A stretch of DNA of 64,000 nucleotides from Vesta saturnalis (taxonomy: Eukaryota; Arthropoda; Insecta; Coleoptera; Lampyridae), in NCBI GenBank assembly GCA_036346205.1, contig JARFJB010001495.1:3511001-3575000 (forward strand). Direction: 5' to 3'. The notes beneath the pieces were generated by a model. That model was given only the letters and a program-made list of their open reading frames with translations, made no database searches and had not been told where the DNA came from. This document shows, piece by piece, positions 28,201 through 36,930 of the stretch. Every line of letters begins with the position of its first letter. Positions within the stretch are counted from its first letter, which is position 1. Both the position numbers and the translations under genes were made by a program.

Positions 28201-31200
28201 AGGATTTTTTCGGAAAATTATCACAGAAATTAATATTTCCAAGTTTCCATATTAAATAACTGCACTGTATATTATAAGCATATCTAGAAAGCCAACGTGT
28301 TGTACCCGATCTCAACATTTTTTTCTTTTCCACATTAAAGTACCATAAACATATTCTATTTACCTAAGTAGTTCTTCGGGTGATCTGGGTAGTTGTGCAC
28401 AAGCTTTGAAAGAAATCAAAATAGGATTGGGGAACATCTTTAAATGGGAATAAAAAGAATTTCTTGTCCCAAATATTATATTACAGCCACCCGATGCTAC
28501 ACCAATGATGTTAGATACGGGAATCTGATTTTTAATTAAACATGATTTAAATTTATTGTATAAGTTTTCAACACCACCTTGAGAAGCATTTAGCTCTACT
28601 AATTCTAATAATTTTGTTAATTTTCCTGTCCTTTCCTAACAATATCGAACAAGAATGCATAAATTCTTAGTATCACCAATGTTTGTGCTCTCATCCACCA
28701 GAACCGAAAATTTTGTGGTTTTTAAATCGGCTACAGTTTCGCCGGTTTCAACAGCGCTAAGCACGTTTTTTAAAATTTCGGTGCATTTAGTTCCCCCCAA
28801 AATCATATTTTGTGCAACCTTGGAGGCTTTAAATACATCTTTTATTAATGGGATTGATGAATCACTTGTAGTGCAACATTGTGCTCTGCAAAAAAAACAC
28901 ATAATTTCAATTCAGCAGTTTTCATTAATTTGTCACGAGGATCTTCAGATATTGTAAAGTATTTAATAGCTGGCTGAAATTTAATTGTTTTCATTTTTAA
29001 AAAAAAACAAGATTATATATTAAGGCATTACTCATATTTATACTTGAACAAGGGTCACTTTATTTATGTATTGTCATCGTCATGTGTCTTTTGTATAAAC
29101 AATCCCAAAACAGGATCTTCTAGCCAAGCCTCTTGAAACAATTTAGGTTTATTCTTACTTCTTTTTCTTTTTGCATTTGCAAAAGCACCACTATTGCTAT
29201 CTTCAGTTTCGGCACTAAACATGATTTGAAATAATAAAGACAACGCGGAATTGATACATGAGATAAATCACTTTACCCAAACTTGTGACTTAATAAAAGC
29301 TAACCGCTAACATCCAATCTGACTCTGAAACCGTGCAGTGTACAGTGGTGTACAGGTAGGACGGTACAACAGAAGATCTGTGAAGGAACAAATCAAACAC
29401 AAGTACACCATTAAAGAGGTCACATACTGTGAGTATATGTTATATCCTCGAAAATCGCGTTATGCTGTTTACAAATATCATGTGTAATGTAAACATTTAT
29501 TACTTTTTAAGTAAGATCGTTCAACGATCTAAGTATTGTGTAATTCCCCTTACATCAAAACAGCTTTCAAAGTTTCCCCCTTTTTTCCCTTTTTAACGGT
29601 TAGAGATCGTTTCAAGACTAAAGAATGATGAGGTGTGCATCTGATAAATTTGGAATTTGATGATCATGCAAAATAAATTCTAACTAAAAAATTTAGACAC
29701 CTAAACCCAGCATAAAAAGTGCAAACGTTTTTCAGTTGGATAGTTCATTGACATTCGGAACAAAATTGGTTTCTGCGCAACCATTCTTGAGTCTTGAAAC
29801 GATCTTGACATACTGTTTTTCCCCATGAAATGGGAAATTCCCCACAAGTTGGCAACACTGGGTAAATGACAACAGAAAATCTGGCAACGCTACTTTTGTT
29901 CCTATCAAATGTTACAATAAAAAAATTACTGCACTATTATGGTTTTCCTATTATAGTAATAAAATCTTGCAGTGATATTTCAAACAGTTCTATTAATGAC
30001 TTGTGTGCATATTAGTTTTTACCAGGTGTATCATTTTGCTTCTAAATTACTAATTGATAAAAAATTGAGAACTAATCACTCTTTTGACATGTAACCTTCG
30101 GACTAACACTGATTGCAATTACCATGTAATTGTCTCCATGCAGACTATCATGTAATCATTAAAAAACATCTCATATACTATTCTTAAAGAAAAATATTCT
30201 AACAAAATAATGACTTATTAATTATATTAAATACATAAATAAAAAGTTTGCCTCGAGTAGGATTTGAACCTACAACCTGTACTTTGCTAGAGTACCGTGC
30301 TGACCAACTGCACTATTGAAGTACAAGCCCCAATCGATGTAAATTTTGTTTTTATGTAAGTAGAACTGATGTATTTACTTTTGAACTTTTTCGTTCATAA
30401 CAAAAACTTATAATAAAATAATGTCTTTATTATTGGGAATTATTTATTTTTACTGCACAAGATAATAAATTGTAGAATTAAGCAAATAAGTATTTGTCTT
30501 CATAAAGTAATATAAATTAAAATAAATTTTGTTTTACAGATAACAACATTAGATAAATTCACAAACCAAGTAGTACACCACACAAAACCAGAATCAAAAG
30601 ATATTGAATTAAGTTACATATTCAAAGTAACTTTAGGAGGAATATATGAAGTAAAAGTTTCAACAAATATAGCAGATGCTATATACACTGCCCCTGTTAT
30701 TTATCATGCACCTCCTATACCAGCTCCTCGTGGAGTACGACTATTTTCAGAACCTAATGGAAGTTATGTCTTAAACTGGCCAGAACGAGATCTTCCATCA
30801 GAAATAGGCTCCCATACATATGAAATATTTGTATCTGAAGGAAATATGTTGAACGAAAATGAAGCTTTGAAATTTACAGTGTTAAAACCGCCATTCTTAT
30901 TTGAAAATGTCACATCATCTATGTACACATTTGGTGTACAATTGGTATCTGAAAGGGGATACAGATCTTTGGTATCAGAATTGTCTGGTGCAAATAATAA
31001 ACATGCACAAGCATCTATTGAATTGATCGGAAAGAGTAATATGACTGCTATTTTAGTTCCAGCAGGAATTTTGCTAGTATTGTTAGGTGGTGCACTTTCA
31101 TTCTTAATTATTAGACATCGAAAACTCCAAAATAGTTTTACTAGGTTTGCTAATTCCCATTATGATACCAGGTCTGGAGCAGCTACTTTTGATGATAACA

Positions 31201-31268
31201 GCTTAGAAGAGGACGAAAGTCCACAAATTAGAGGATTTTCAGATGATGAACCACTTGTTATAGCATAA
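12998..31268 (+). CDS. SORL1: Sortilin-related receptor (SORL1/LR11-like), 3' part
   Basis: Nine GT-AG exons read in one continuous frame: 12998-13191, 13242-13516, 13564-13905, 13954-14464, 14519-14736, 14791-15066, 22834-23050, 23100-23359 and 30540-31268 (stop TAA). The first four encode half an LDL-receptor class A repeat plus about eight more, each with the Cys pattern and C-D-G-x-x-D-C-x-D-G-S-D-E calcium signature. The next region encodes about six fibronectin III domains. A single membrane helix (31048-31115) follows, then a cytoplasmic tail with FANSHY (31146-31163), the retromer-binding motif of SORL1, an acidic stretch, and the end GFSDDEPLVIA, matching the GGA-binding tail type. 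The family is an endosome-Golgi sorting receptor. The Vps10p and beta-propeller parts lie left of the window. All phases agree and I see no break, so it looks functional. Confidence 0.92.
15067..15687 (+). other. SORL1-like intron 6, first part
   Basis: Intronic AT-rich sequence. The open frame 15177-15386 has no recognisable protein pattern. I see no bounded element before the piggyBac-type left end at 15688. Confidence 0.5.
15688..17243 (+). pseudogene. Truncated piggyBac element B and its transposase remnant
   Basis: A piggyBac-like left end (TTAACACGTTGACTGTC) starts at 15688. The transposase remnant begins at an ATG at 16423 with an acidic N-terminus, then runs through several frames: RRISIPRYRWNKIW, LVDQTNLYTKQEIAK, MFWRLHMCRGRFQLL, ADNTLENSDRLFKIRPI, CIDESMMLWHGRL and INNKKHKYGIKLYELCQ. 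Only the first catalytic Asp (IDESM) is present; the sequence stops at about 17240 against an (AT)n tract. Stops at 16606 and 16807 and shifts show it is dead. A 225-bp foldback interrupts it at 16117-16341. Confidence 0.8.
16108..16350. mobile_element. 225-bp foldback element with 9-bp duplication
   Basis: The insert runs 16117-16341, begins GGCAGTGACTATAGG and ends CCTATAGTCACTGCC, and its two arms of nearly 100 bp are inverse copies around a short spacer near 16213-16245. TATTTAGTA is present on both sides (16108-16116 and 16342-16350), a 9-bp target-site duplication. Long inverted ends with a 9-bp duplication are typical of non-autonomous Mutator-like elements. It sits inside the dead piggyBac B. 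It could instead be another foldback class. Confidence 0.75.
17257..17306. repeat. (AT)n microsatellite
   Basis: About 50 bp of pure AT dinucleotides at the left edge of the Tc1/mariner-type element. Confidence 0.97.
17306..19135 (+). mobile_element. Tc1/mariner-superfamily element (DUF4817/DDE_3 type)
   Basis: The left side begins ACAGGGTGTTACTTAAG just after an (AT)n tract; the same ACAGGGTG start is seen at 62676. Inverted blocks bracket the gene: a 46-bp block with GTCGTGTCGTTATAACGTGCA at 17702-17748 matches its inverse at 19060-19112, and TTACATTGAAATTTTAC near 17484 matches its inverse near 19111-19128. The right end breaks into another (AT)n tract, so its exact terminus is unclear. 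Confidence 0.7.
18128..18994 (+). CDS. DDE_3 transposase, long open frame
   Basis: 288-residue frame similar to the arthropod 'Tc3-like' transposases. An HTH region (TRKIGSALNICHKTVWEILRE) is followed by HPYHLQRV-type and FPARRNFSMWFLQ motifs and the catalytic core: FTDEANFSREAI (first Asp), FMHDGAPAHFSI (second Asp) and WPPRSPDLNSLDFYFW (third acidic position). It ends NTPGIFERVRRSMRRRAETCI. The family N-terminal domain (MHFVYGLADGNAKQARRLYQ at about 17970-18030) lies upstream but is cut by stops near 18030-18050. The ATG at 18128 is therefore probably internal, and the copy is likely inactive despite its intact core. Confidence 0.8.
   Translation: MRTAEVEEAVLNEIEQNPESSTRKIGSALNICHKTVWEILREYLLYPYHLQRVQPLLPQDFPARRNFSMWFLQKVAENPHFDRQVIFTDEANFSREAIRNFRNAHLWSEENPHVIVETKFQQQFSVNVWVGIIGDFLVGPFFLPRRLDGNTYRAFLQNNLPELLENVPLLVRQHMWFMHDGAPAHFSILVREYLNSVYPNRWIGREGPQFWPPRSPDLNSLDFYFWRHLKTLVYNTPVQTLEDLRNRIIEGCATIQNTPGIFERVRRSMRRRAETCIEADGGHFQHVL
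19134..19264. repeat. Two (AT)n tracts
   Basis: Two AT microsatellites (19134-19187 and 19208-19264) are separated by a 20-bp spacer that includes ACATAGCATTCTGAAAAC, close to an inverse copy of the piggyBac B edge near 17233-17250. Confidence 0.95.
19725..19950. repeat. Dispersed unclassified repeat family, copy 2
   Basis: Shares with 12300-12540 the ordered phrases for 'catgaccttccaacctgcaa', 'taattaggcagcctcttttt', 'aggcaacattgtaaaaacaa', 'ttcatgtcgggtagaggtta' and 'gacatctagatgctaac'. Intronic in the SORL1-like gene. Confidence 0.65.
20497..20585. repeat. Dispersed unclassified repeat family, copy 3 (tail)
   Basis: Matches 12638-12722 (cgatttag, then agtc-attgcataacctt, then tacctacatatgt-atatgta). 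It is the distal part of the unit. Confidence 0.55.
20586..20885. other. Intronic spacer, nothing recognised
   Basis: AT-rich intron sequence without a visible element. Confidence 0.4.
20886..21595 (-). pseudogene. Tc1-type transposase, 3' fragment
   Basis: Minus-strand frame 21590-21234 encodes the C-terminal third of a Tc1 transposase: VHTLQWPARSPGINPIKHVW, with the third catalytic position replaced (usually SPDLNPIEH, here SPGINPIKH, so both the Asp and the Glu are lost), followed by WDQIPQEYIDKMIRGMRKR and a normal C-terminal end. The Tc1-style terminus CTCTCGTGGACAAATTTAG lies at about 20888. The N-terminal half is absent. Dead fragment in an intron of the receptor gene. Confidence 0.8.
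21600..22559. other. Intronic spacer, nothing recognised
   Basis: No coding pattern or bounded repeat was recognised; the reverse open frame at 22053-22292 has no known motif. Confidence 0.45.
22560..22685. repeat. Dispersed unclassified repeat family, copy 4
   Basis: Shares the ordered phrases 'catgaccttcaaacctacaa', 'taattaggcaacctcttttg' and 'gaaaataggcaacat' with the copies at 12.3 and 19.7 kb. It is followed by a short A/C-rich run. Confidence 0.6.
23751..24355. mobile_element. Foldback element made of alternating inverted arms
   Basis: Outer ends AAAAATGGCGGACAGCC (23751) and GGCTGTCCGCCATTTTT (to about 24353) are inverse copies. Inside, one arm sequence (including TTTTCAACGACATCATCAAC and GAGTTTCAACCCAAAAAC) occurs four times in alternating orientation: about 23765-23900, 23915-24050, 24060-24185 and 24195-24330. 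The unit therefore reads as two palindromes in tandem. No coding capacity. I saw no clear target duplication. Confidence 0.75.
24356..25089. other. Intronic spacer, nothing recognised
   Basis: Contains a short inverse pair around 'tctatacgttttgaaacgtatagat' near 24890-24918 but no gene or bounded element that I recognise. Confidence 0.4.
25797..26190 (+). repeat. tRNA-derived SINE-like repeat, inverted pair
   Basis: The forward part (about 25990-26190) has a tRNA-like head then a tail AAACTTTTTATTTATGTA and TTTAATAAAATTAACAATAA. An inverse copy of the tail and of the CCTCGAGTAGGATTT boundary lies at 25797-25858, so the region can fold back. A second full copy is on the minus strand at 30200-30420, sharing upstream CATCAGTTCTAC and downstream CGTTCATAACAAAA. 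It lies inside the dead piggyBac D. Confidence 0.65.
26052..26124 (+). ncRNA. tRNA-Ala(AGC)-like pseudogene (SINE head)
   Basis: D arm GCGCAGTTGGTTAGCGC, anticodon stem GTACT/AGTAC around loop CTAGCAA (anticodon AGC), and T arm GTAGG-TTCAAAT-CCTAC are all clear. The acceptor 5' strand does not pair with TCGAGCT at the 3' side, so it is not a working tRNA. A and B box-like sequences could drive Pol III transcription of the repeat. Confidence 0.6.
26640..27125. repeat. Foldback/MITE-like inverted repeat
   Basis: An arm of about 100 bp at 26659-26755 (containing ATGCCCTATTTATTGGGATT) matches the inverse at 27018-27120 with some divergence; the loop holds about 260 bp. No coding capacity was seen and no target duplication was identified. 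Confidence 0.65.
27587..29225 (-). pseudogene. Decayed hAT-like transposase
   Basis: Minus-strand remnant. From 29225: a basic leader (AFANAKRKRSKNKPKLF), AWLEDPVLGLFIQKTHDDD, then IKFQPAIKYF and the block 28902-28636 with IKDVFKASKVAQNMILGGTK and TKFSVLVDESTNIGDTKNLC (DEST..IGD is the first acidic block of this hAT group). KFKSCLIKNQIPVSNIIGVA, LPRSPEELLR and, at 27790-27587, DIDQCEVEWRNLLVF and NKINQLKILQIDKMF follow. Many stops. No 8-bp duplication or ends identified. It lies in the second large intron of the receptor gene. Confidence 0.75.
29230..30199. other. Intronic spacer, nothing recognised
   Basis: No coding pattern or bounded repeat was recognised. Confidence 0.4.
30200..30420 (-). 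repeat. tRNA-derived SINE-like repeat, copy 2
   Basis: Minus-strand copy of the element at 25990-26190, with the same tRNA-like head (30251-30322, B-box side GGTTCAAATCC), the same 3' body (AAACTTTTTATTTATGTA) and shared upstream sequence including CATCAGTTCTAC. The D arm is still recognisable (GTGCAGTTGGTCAGCAC). Confidence 0.65.
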
Positions 31269-31490
31269 TTTTGAGCAAGAAATTAATCAGAGTAATACAA
31301 CCATAAATGTTATCGATACACCAAAGTTACCTAAATCATTAGAAAATTATTAAAAATACCATTTATTATGTATTACTCTGAAAGAGTATTTGTAATTAAA
31401 AAATGTCCATTTTTAATATACGATTACTATAAGAAACAGAGTTTCTATAATACTTGTGACTAGATGTATGCCAATTTGCTAATAAAGCTA
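31269..31490 (+). other. Likely 3' UTR of the SORL1-like gene
   Basis: AT-rich sequence after the TAA stop, with an AATAAA hexamer at 31481-31486 that could serve as polyadenylation signal. The true cleavage site cannot be fixed from sequence alone. Confidence 0.45.
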
Positions 31491-32571
31491 GTTGTAGTTT
31501 GTTATACTATAATGTTATCTCTTCTGAGAACTTTGTTTCAGTTTCGATTATTTTATAGCCACCACTGATTATTATTATGCACGTGTATGTTGATTTCCTT
31601 GTAAATATATTTAATTTGTTTTAATTTAAATTAATTAAGGGTATTCGTTTTAGGTTGACATAAAGATTAGTTTTTTATAGAAAATTGTGATGATTCAGAT
31701 ACACAGTGAAGTGTTAGTAATAAGTATTATTTTTTATAATATTGTTGTATGCCCTTCTTTTCTCGTAAAATGAAAGAAATTAATATAAGACTAAACATTA
31801 TTTTACAGAGTTAACTTTTAAGATTATTCTTGTTTTATTGATATCAAAGAATAGTTTGTATGCAAATATGTATTTTATTGAAGTAATTTATATAATAACC
31901 TGAACCATCGTTGATCAGCACTGATTTGTTTTAAGTCAAATTTCTGTGATAAAACACTGTAATCTGTAATTTTAGTATTTCAACAGTGTGACTACGATGT
32001 TAACTTGGAATTTGACTGTATTTATACCATTGTGAATGTGTACCTTATTTCAATATATTATTATATACATATGTTCAAATTATTTAAATCGAGTAGCTGT
32101 GACTATATTCCTGTAAGTGTAAATCTTTGATTAACAATTCTAAACCTAAATTTAAAAAGTGGAGTGATATAGGGGACTATTATAGGACATTATAAACGTA
32201 AAGTAAATATATCTATATCAATAACAGACTTCTTCTAAAATGTTACTTTGAAAAGAAAAAGACAAAAGTTTTACCCTAATTGCATTTCATTTTAACAGGA
32301 TCACCACTACTACTTATAACTAGATCTTAGTAAATTTCCACAAGAAATTGTAAACTTTGCGTGCTTTAACTACCTATAACCTCATTTTCATCTTGTTTTG
32401 TTATTGTATTTAGCGTAACAGTGCAAACTGTTTGGTAACAAAATCAGTGTAATCCAGAACTGCACTTTCTACTCTTGCTCAAGTTAGTGTAGTGAGTGTA
32501 ATTACTGGTTTTGAGGTTAGGATATGTGTTTTGTTGATTTTGTTCAAAGAAATATTTAACTTACACGAAAA
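31491..32571. other. Intergenic spacer, nothing recognised
   Basis: AT-rich; no gene or bounded repeat was seen between the receptor gene and the SANT/Myb-like gene. Confidence 0.45.
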
Positions 32572-32780
32572 ATGGAAAATTGGGAATATGTGTTAAATGA
32601 AGATGGTAGTGCAATGACAAATGGTAACAACATTGTTTTACAAAACAAGCACAGTAAGTGTTTAATGTGGTCATAAATAAAGATATGAAATATGAAAATA
32701 TAAACTTTCACCATTAACACTCATAATAAAATACTTATCTTTTTTGGGATTTTTTAATGGTGTACTTTAAATTATACAAT

Positions 32781-32821
32781 CTAAACGTTTCGATAACACT
32801 TACAGTTATCTTCGTCAGTAG
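32781..32821 (-). ncRNA. Hammerhead-ribozyme-like motif (PLE-A, left arm)
   Basis: Minus strand: stem I CTA with TAG; core CTGACGA (fits CUGANGA); one extra A; stem II GATAAC with GTTATC around a TGTAAGT loop; then GAAAC-GTT, giving a very short stem III. It matches the compact type-I hammerhead layout reported in Penelope-like elements. Confidence 0.6.
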
Positions 32822-33857
32822 TAATGTTTGTTAAAAATTGTTAAAGATGTAGTAAACAATTTTGTCAAATTTGAAAAATTAAAACATAAACATAAGCCTG
32901 CTATTAGTATAACAGTTTGGGAAACATAAAGCCAACTATAAAATTTTTAGTAAAGAATAACTAGGTCATAAAATTAAATATTATTATTATTGTCAAGACA
33001 AACCCATTATTATGTTCGTTTGCAACGTGAAGCTATTGAAATATATAAACACCCGAATAATTTTAATAGACAAGAAGAAAATCTCCGTTTAAATAGGTTT
33101 TGGCATCTTATAATTAAAAAAAGAGCATAATGATACGCCTTGATTTTAATTTGTTTTCAACTTTTGGTATGTCTAGGTTTTTTGCTGTGTTTTTCCTAGA
33201 CCTTGAAGCGAATGCTTTACCAATTATATGTTAAATTACCACAGCACTATAATTTAACATAAGTAGTTGAAATTAAATTGAAATTAAAAATTACAAAGAA
33301 CATTCTGCATTGTGCTTTTCATTGTTAATAACACTTCCAATTATTGATAAAGATATCTCTTTGTTAGATTTATCTGGGTTATTTTATTTGATGTAATGTT
33401 TGGATTTGTGAATGCTTCTATCATTTTAAAATTGAAGTTTTTCACAACTTTACACTTACATCATAACTCGATTAAATTTTGTTAAATGTGTTTTTTGGCT
33501 GGCAAATTTCATTGTTAGCTTTCGTCGTAGCGAGTGTTCTGGTTTGTCATCTTTGAGGCAGTTTAATAATATTTAATTTTATGACCTAGTTATTCTTTAC
33601 TAAAAATTTTATAGTTGGCTTTATGTTTCCCAAACTGTTATACTAATAGCAGGCTTATGTTTATGTTTTAATTTTTCAAATTTGACAAAATTGTTTACTA
33701 CATCTTTAACAATTTTTAACAAACATTACTACTGACGAAGATAACTGTAAGTATTATTATTTTTTCTTCAACCGAATTTATGAATATTATAAGTATGGAA
33801 TGTTTACTTTCAGTTATATCGGTATAACGTTAAGAGAAAATTCCCATTATATTTTAA

Positions 33858-33896
33858 GCCAATATATTTCGTGTTGAATTAACACTTCATCAGGGC
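33858..33896 (-). ncRNA. Hammerhead-ribozyme-like motif (PLE-B left copy)
   Basis: Exact inverse of the motif at 36892-36930: stem I GCC/GGC, CTGATGA core, stem II GTGTT/AACAC, GAAA, and a 2-bp stem III. Confidence 0.65.
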
Positions 33897-34246
33897 AACT
33901 AGAACAATATTTATAAGTACGTTATTAAATAAACTAAAATAACTAACAATATTTAAGGGTATGGAACCAATAAATAGAAGCTAATACTAAAATTGTTCTT
34001 GTCAATATGACTGAATTACAATAAAACTAACTAGATTTAATAATAAGCTTATAATCCAAATATTTATCAATAAAACTATAATTTGAATTTAAAAGTTAAA
34101 CTTAAGAATTAATGGTCATAATTGTATAAACTAAATACTACTAAATAACCTTATTTAAAGAATTTTAAAAGAGATGTAAATACTGCTAAGATTATTAACA
34201 TCACTTCTAAAATTCATTGTTGATGTTTGTTTTATATGGCACATTT

Positions 34247-35299
34247 CTAAAACTTTCTTCTTTCATCATTTCTTTCATTAGCTATAATTTTAACTTCTGA
34301 GAAGTCCATATTGTGGTTGCTTGTGTTACAATGTGTGGTAAGTGCTGACGAATCTGGCTTTATTCTGCAATCATATTTATGTTGATACAATCTTTTGCAT
34401 AGTTTTTGTGAAGTTTCGCCTATATATTGAAGATTGCAGTTCTTACATGGTATACAGTACACAATGTTTGATTTTTCAGTTCTAGAAATTTTACTTTTTA
34501 TATTAGTAAAAGTTGTTTTACAGTAAACAAGTTAAATTTGGATATTTTTGTCGGAAGATGTTTTAATTTCTTTTAATAATATATGAAAGTCCTTGGATGT
34601 ATGGAAGTTTTTGTAATTTAATAAGGTTTGAGTGTTAGATAGTATTACTGTATTAGTAGATACAACAGTTCTGTTATTATTAAATAACAATTTGTTTAGC
34701 AACATTTTGGGTAATTATTATCTAACAATTGCTTTCTAAGAAGGATAAGATTTTTTGTCTATACTTAGAATGGCAAATTCCTGTAATTCTATTTTTCATT
34801 GCTAGAACAAGATTTATTTTGTGATTGTAAGCATGGTGAGAATTAAAATTAAGGTAACGACCAGAATTTCGGTTTTGGTACCAGTCAATTGTATTTTGTT
34901 ATTTTCATCACGAATGACTCTAGTATCTAAGAATGGTACTGAGTTATGTATTTCTTCTTCCATGGTAAATTTAATATGTTGGTTATAGATATTAAATGTA
35001 TTAAGAGTATCATTTTTGGAATTATTTGGTATAGAACAGATGATATCGTCAACATATTGATAAATAAAAGGCATTTCAAATGGAAGTTGATTACAGCATG
35101 TATTGAGAAGGTCATTTATAACAATATCAGCTAATATTGGACTTAGACTTGAACCCATAGGTGTACCAAATATTTGCAAGTAAAAGTCATCATTAAATTG
35201 ACAATACGTAGTATCAAAAATAAATTTTATTGTTTCTATAAATTTATTTTTGGTAAATTTGCAGTTGTTTTCTATCAAGTTATAGAAGCTCCAAATCAT
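34247..35299 (-). pseudogene. PLE-B left copy: reverse transcriptase and GIY-YIG
   Basis: Frame 35299-34814 encodes the reverse-transcriptase palm: FGTPMGSSLSPILADIVIND and YQYVDDIICSIPNN with the catalytic YVDD. Frame 34462-34247 encodes the C-terminal GIY-YIG endonuclease core (YCIPCKNCNLQYIGETSQKL with RLYQHKYDCR). The two are separated by shifts, for example in TGTKTE where the right copy reads DWYQKPT. RT fingers and the N-terminus are missing because the copy is truncated at the dimer junction. The family copies RNA into DNA at nicked chromosomal targets. Confidence 0.85.
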
Positions 35300-36636
35300 A
35301 AACTTGCCAAATACATACCAAACATACTTTCAGTATCCTTTAAAGATCATTTACGATATAAAATTAAAGATTCCTTCACCTTCGCTAACATTATGAATGA
35401 TTTCCAGTTACCACCTGACTACGTAATTATTTCTTTAGACATAGTCTCCTTGTTCACTAACCTATCAGCTGAATTAACCACAGAAGTTATTAATAAAAAT
35501 TGGAACTTGATAGAAAACAACTGCAAATTTACCAAAAATAAATTTATAGAAACAATAAAATTTATTTTTGATACGTATTGTCAATTTAATGATGACTTTT
35601 ACTTGCAAATATTTGGTACACCTAAGGGGTACTAGTCTAAGTCCAATATTAGCTGATATTGTTATAAATGACCTTCTCAATACATGCTGTAATCAACTTC
35701 CATTTGAAATGCCTTTTATTTATCAATATGTTGACGATATCATCTGTTCTATACCAAATAATTCCAAAAATGATACTCTTAATACATTTAATATCTATAA
35801 CCAACATATTAAATTTACCATGGAAGAAGAAATACATAACTCAGTACCATTCTTAGATACTAGAGTCATTCGTGATGAAAATAACAAAATACAATTGGAC
35901 TGGTACCAAAAACCGACGAATTCTGGTCGTTACCTTAATTTTAATTCTCACCATGCTTACAATCACAAAATAAATCTTGTTCTAGCAATGAAAATAGAAT
36001 TACAGAATTTGCCATTCTAAGTATAGACAAAAAATCTTATCCTTCTTAGAAAGCAATTGTTAGATAATAATTACCCAAAAATGCTGCTAAACAAATTGTT
36101 ATTTAATAATAACAGAACTGTTGTATCTACTAATACAGTAATACTATCTAACACTCAAACCTTATTAAATTACAAAAAACTTCCATACATCCAAGGACTT
36201 TCATATATTATTAAAAAGAAATTAAAACATCTTCCGACAAAAATATCCAAATTTAACTTGTTTACTGTAAAACAACTTTTACTAATATAAAAAGTAAAAT
36301 TTCTAGAACTGAAAAATCAAACATTGTGTACTGTATACCATGTAAGAACTGCAATCTTCAATATATAGGCGAAACTTCACAAAACTATGCAAAAGATTGT
36401 ATCAACATAAATATGATTGCAGAATAAAGCCAGATTCGTCAGCACTTACCACACATTGTAACACAAGCAACCACAATATGGACTTCTCAGAAGTTAAAAT
36501 TATAGCTAATGAAAGAAATGATGAAAGAAGAAAGTTTTTAGAAATGTGCCATATAAAAACAAACAATCAAGCAATGAATTTTAGAAGTGATGTTAATAAT
36601 CTTAGCAGTATTTACATCTCTTTTAAAATTCTTTAA
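35286..36636 (+). pseudogene. PLE-B right copy: reverse transcriptase and GIY-YIG
   Basis: Starts about 200 bases further 5' than the left copy, with the RT finger region (EAPNHKLAKYIPNILSVSF, PPDYVIISLDIVSLFTNL, the latter holding the first catalytic Asp). A frameshift follows at FGTPKGY near 35630, then SLSPILADIVINDLLNTC, YQYVDDIIC and LDWYQKPTNSGRYLNF in the next frame to 36020. Later frames give LPYIQGLSYIIKKKLKHLP and, after a one-base loss near 36381, YQHKYDCRIKPDSSALTTHC to the stop at 36636. Dead, but decay is small. Confidence 0.85.
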
Positions 36637-36891
36637 ATAAGGTTATTTAGTAGTATTTAGTTTATACAATTATGACCATTAATTCTTAAGTTTAACTTTT
36701 AAATTCAAATTATAGTTTTATTGATAAATATTTGGATTATAGCATTATTAAATCTAGTTAGTTTTATTGTAATTCAGTCATATTGACAAGAACAATTTTA
36801 GTATTAGCTTCTATTTATTGGTTCCATACCCTTAAATATTGTTAGTTATTTTAGTTTATTTAATAACGTACTTATAAATATTGTTCTAGTT

Positions 36892-36930
36892 GCCCTGATG
36901 AAGTGTTAATTCAACACGAAATATATTGGC
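36892..36930 (+). ncRNA. Hammerhead-ribozyme-like motif (PLE-B right copy)
   Basis: GCC, CTGATGA, A, GTGTT-AATTC-AACAC (perfect 5-bp stem II), GAA, then AT-AT-AT giving a 2-bp stem III, T at the expected cleavage position, and GGC pairing back with GCC (stem I). All conserved core positions of a type-I hammerhead are present apart from one extra A between CTGATGA and stem II, an offset shared by every copy in this window. Confidence 0.7.

Noticed and set aside
35174..35285. PLE-B right-copy start at the ATG at 35174
   Set aside because: That stretch is antisense to the left copy; true forward RT sequence begins only at about 35286 after the dimer junction.
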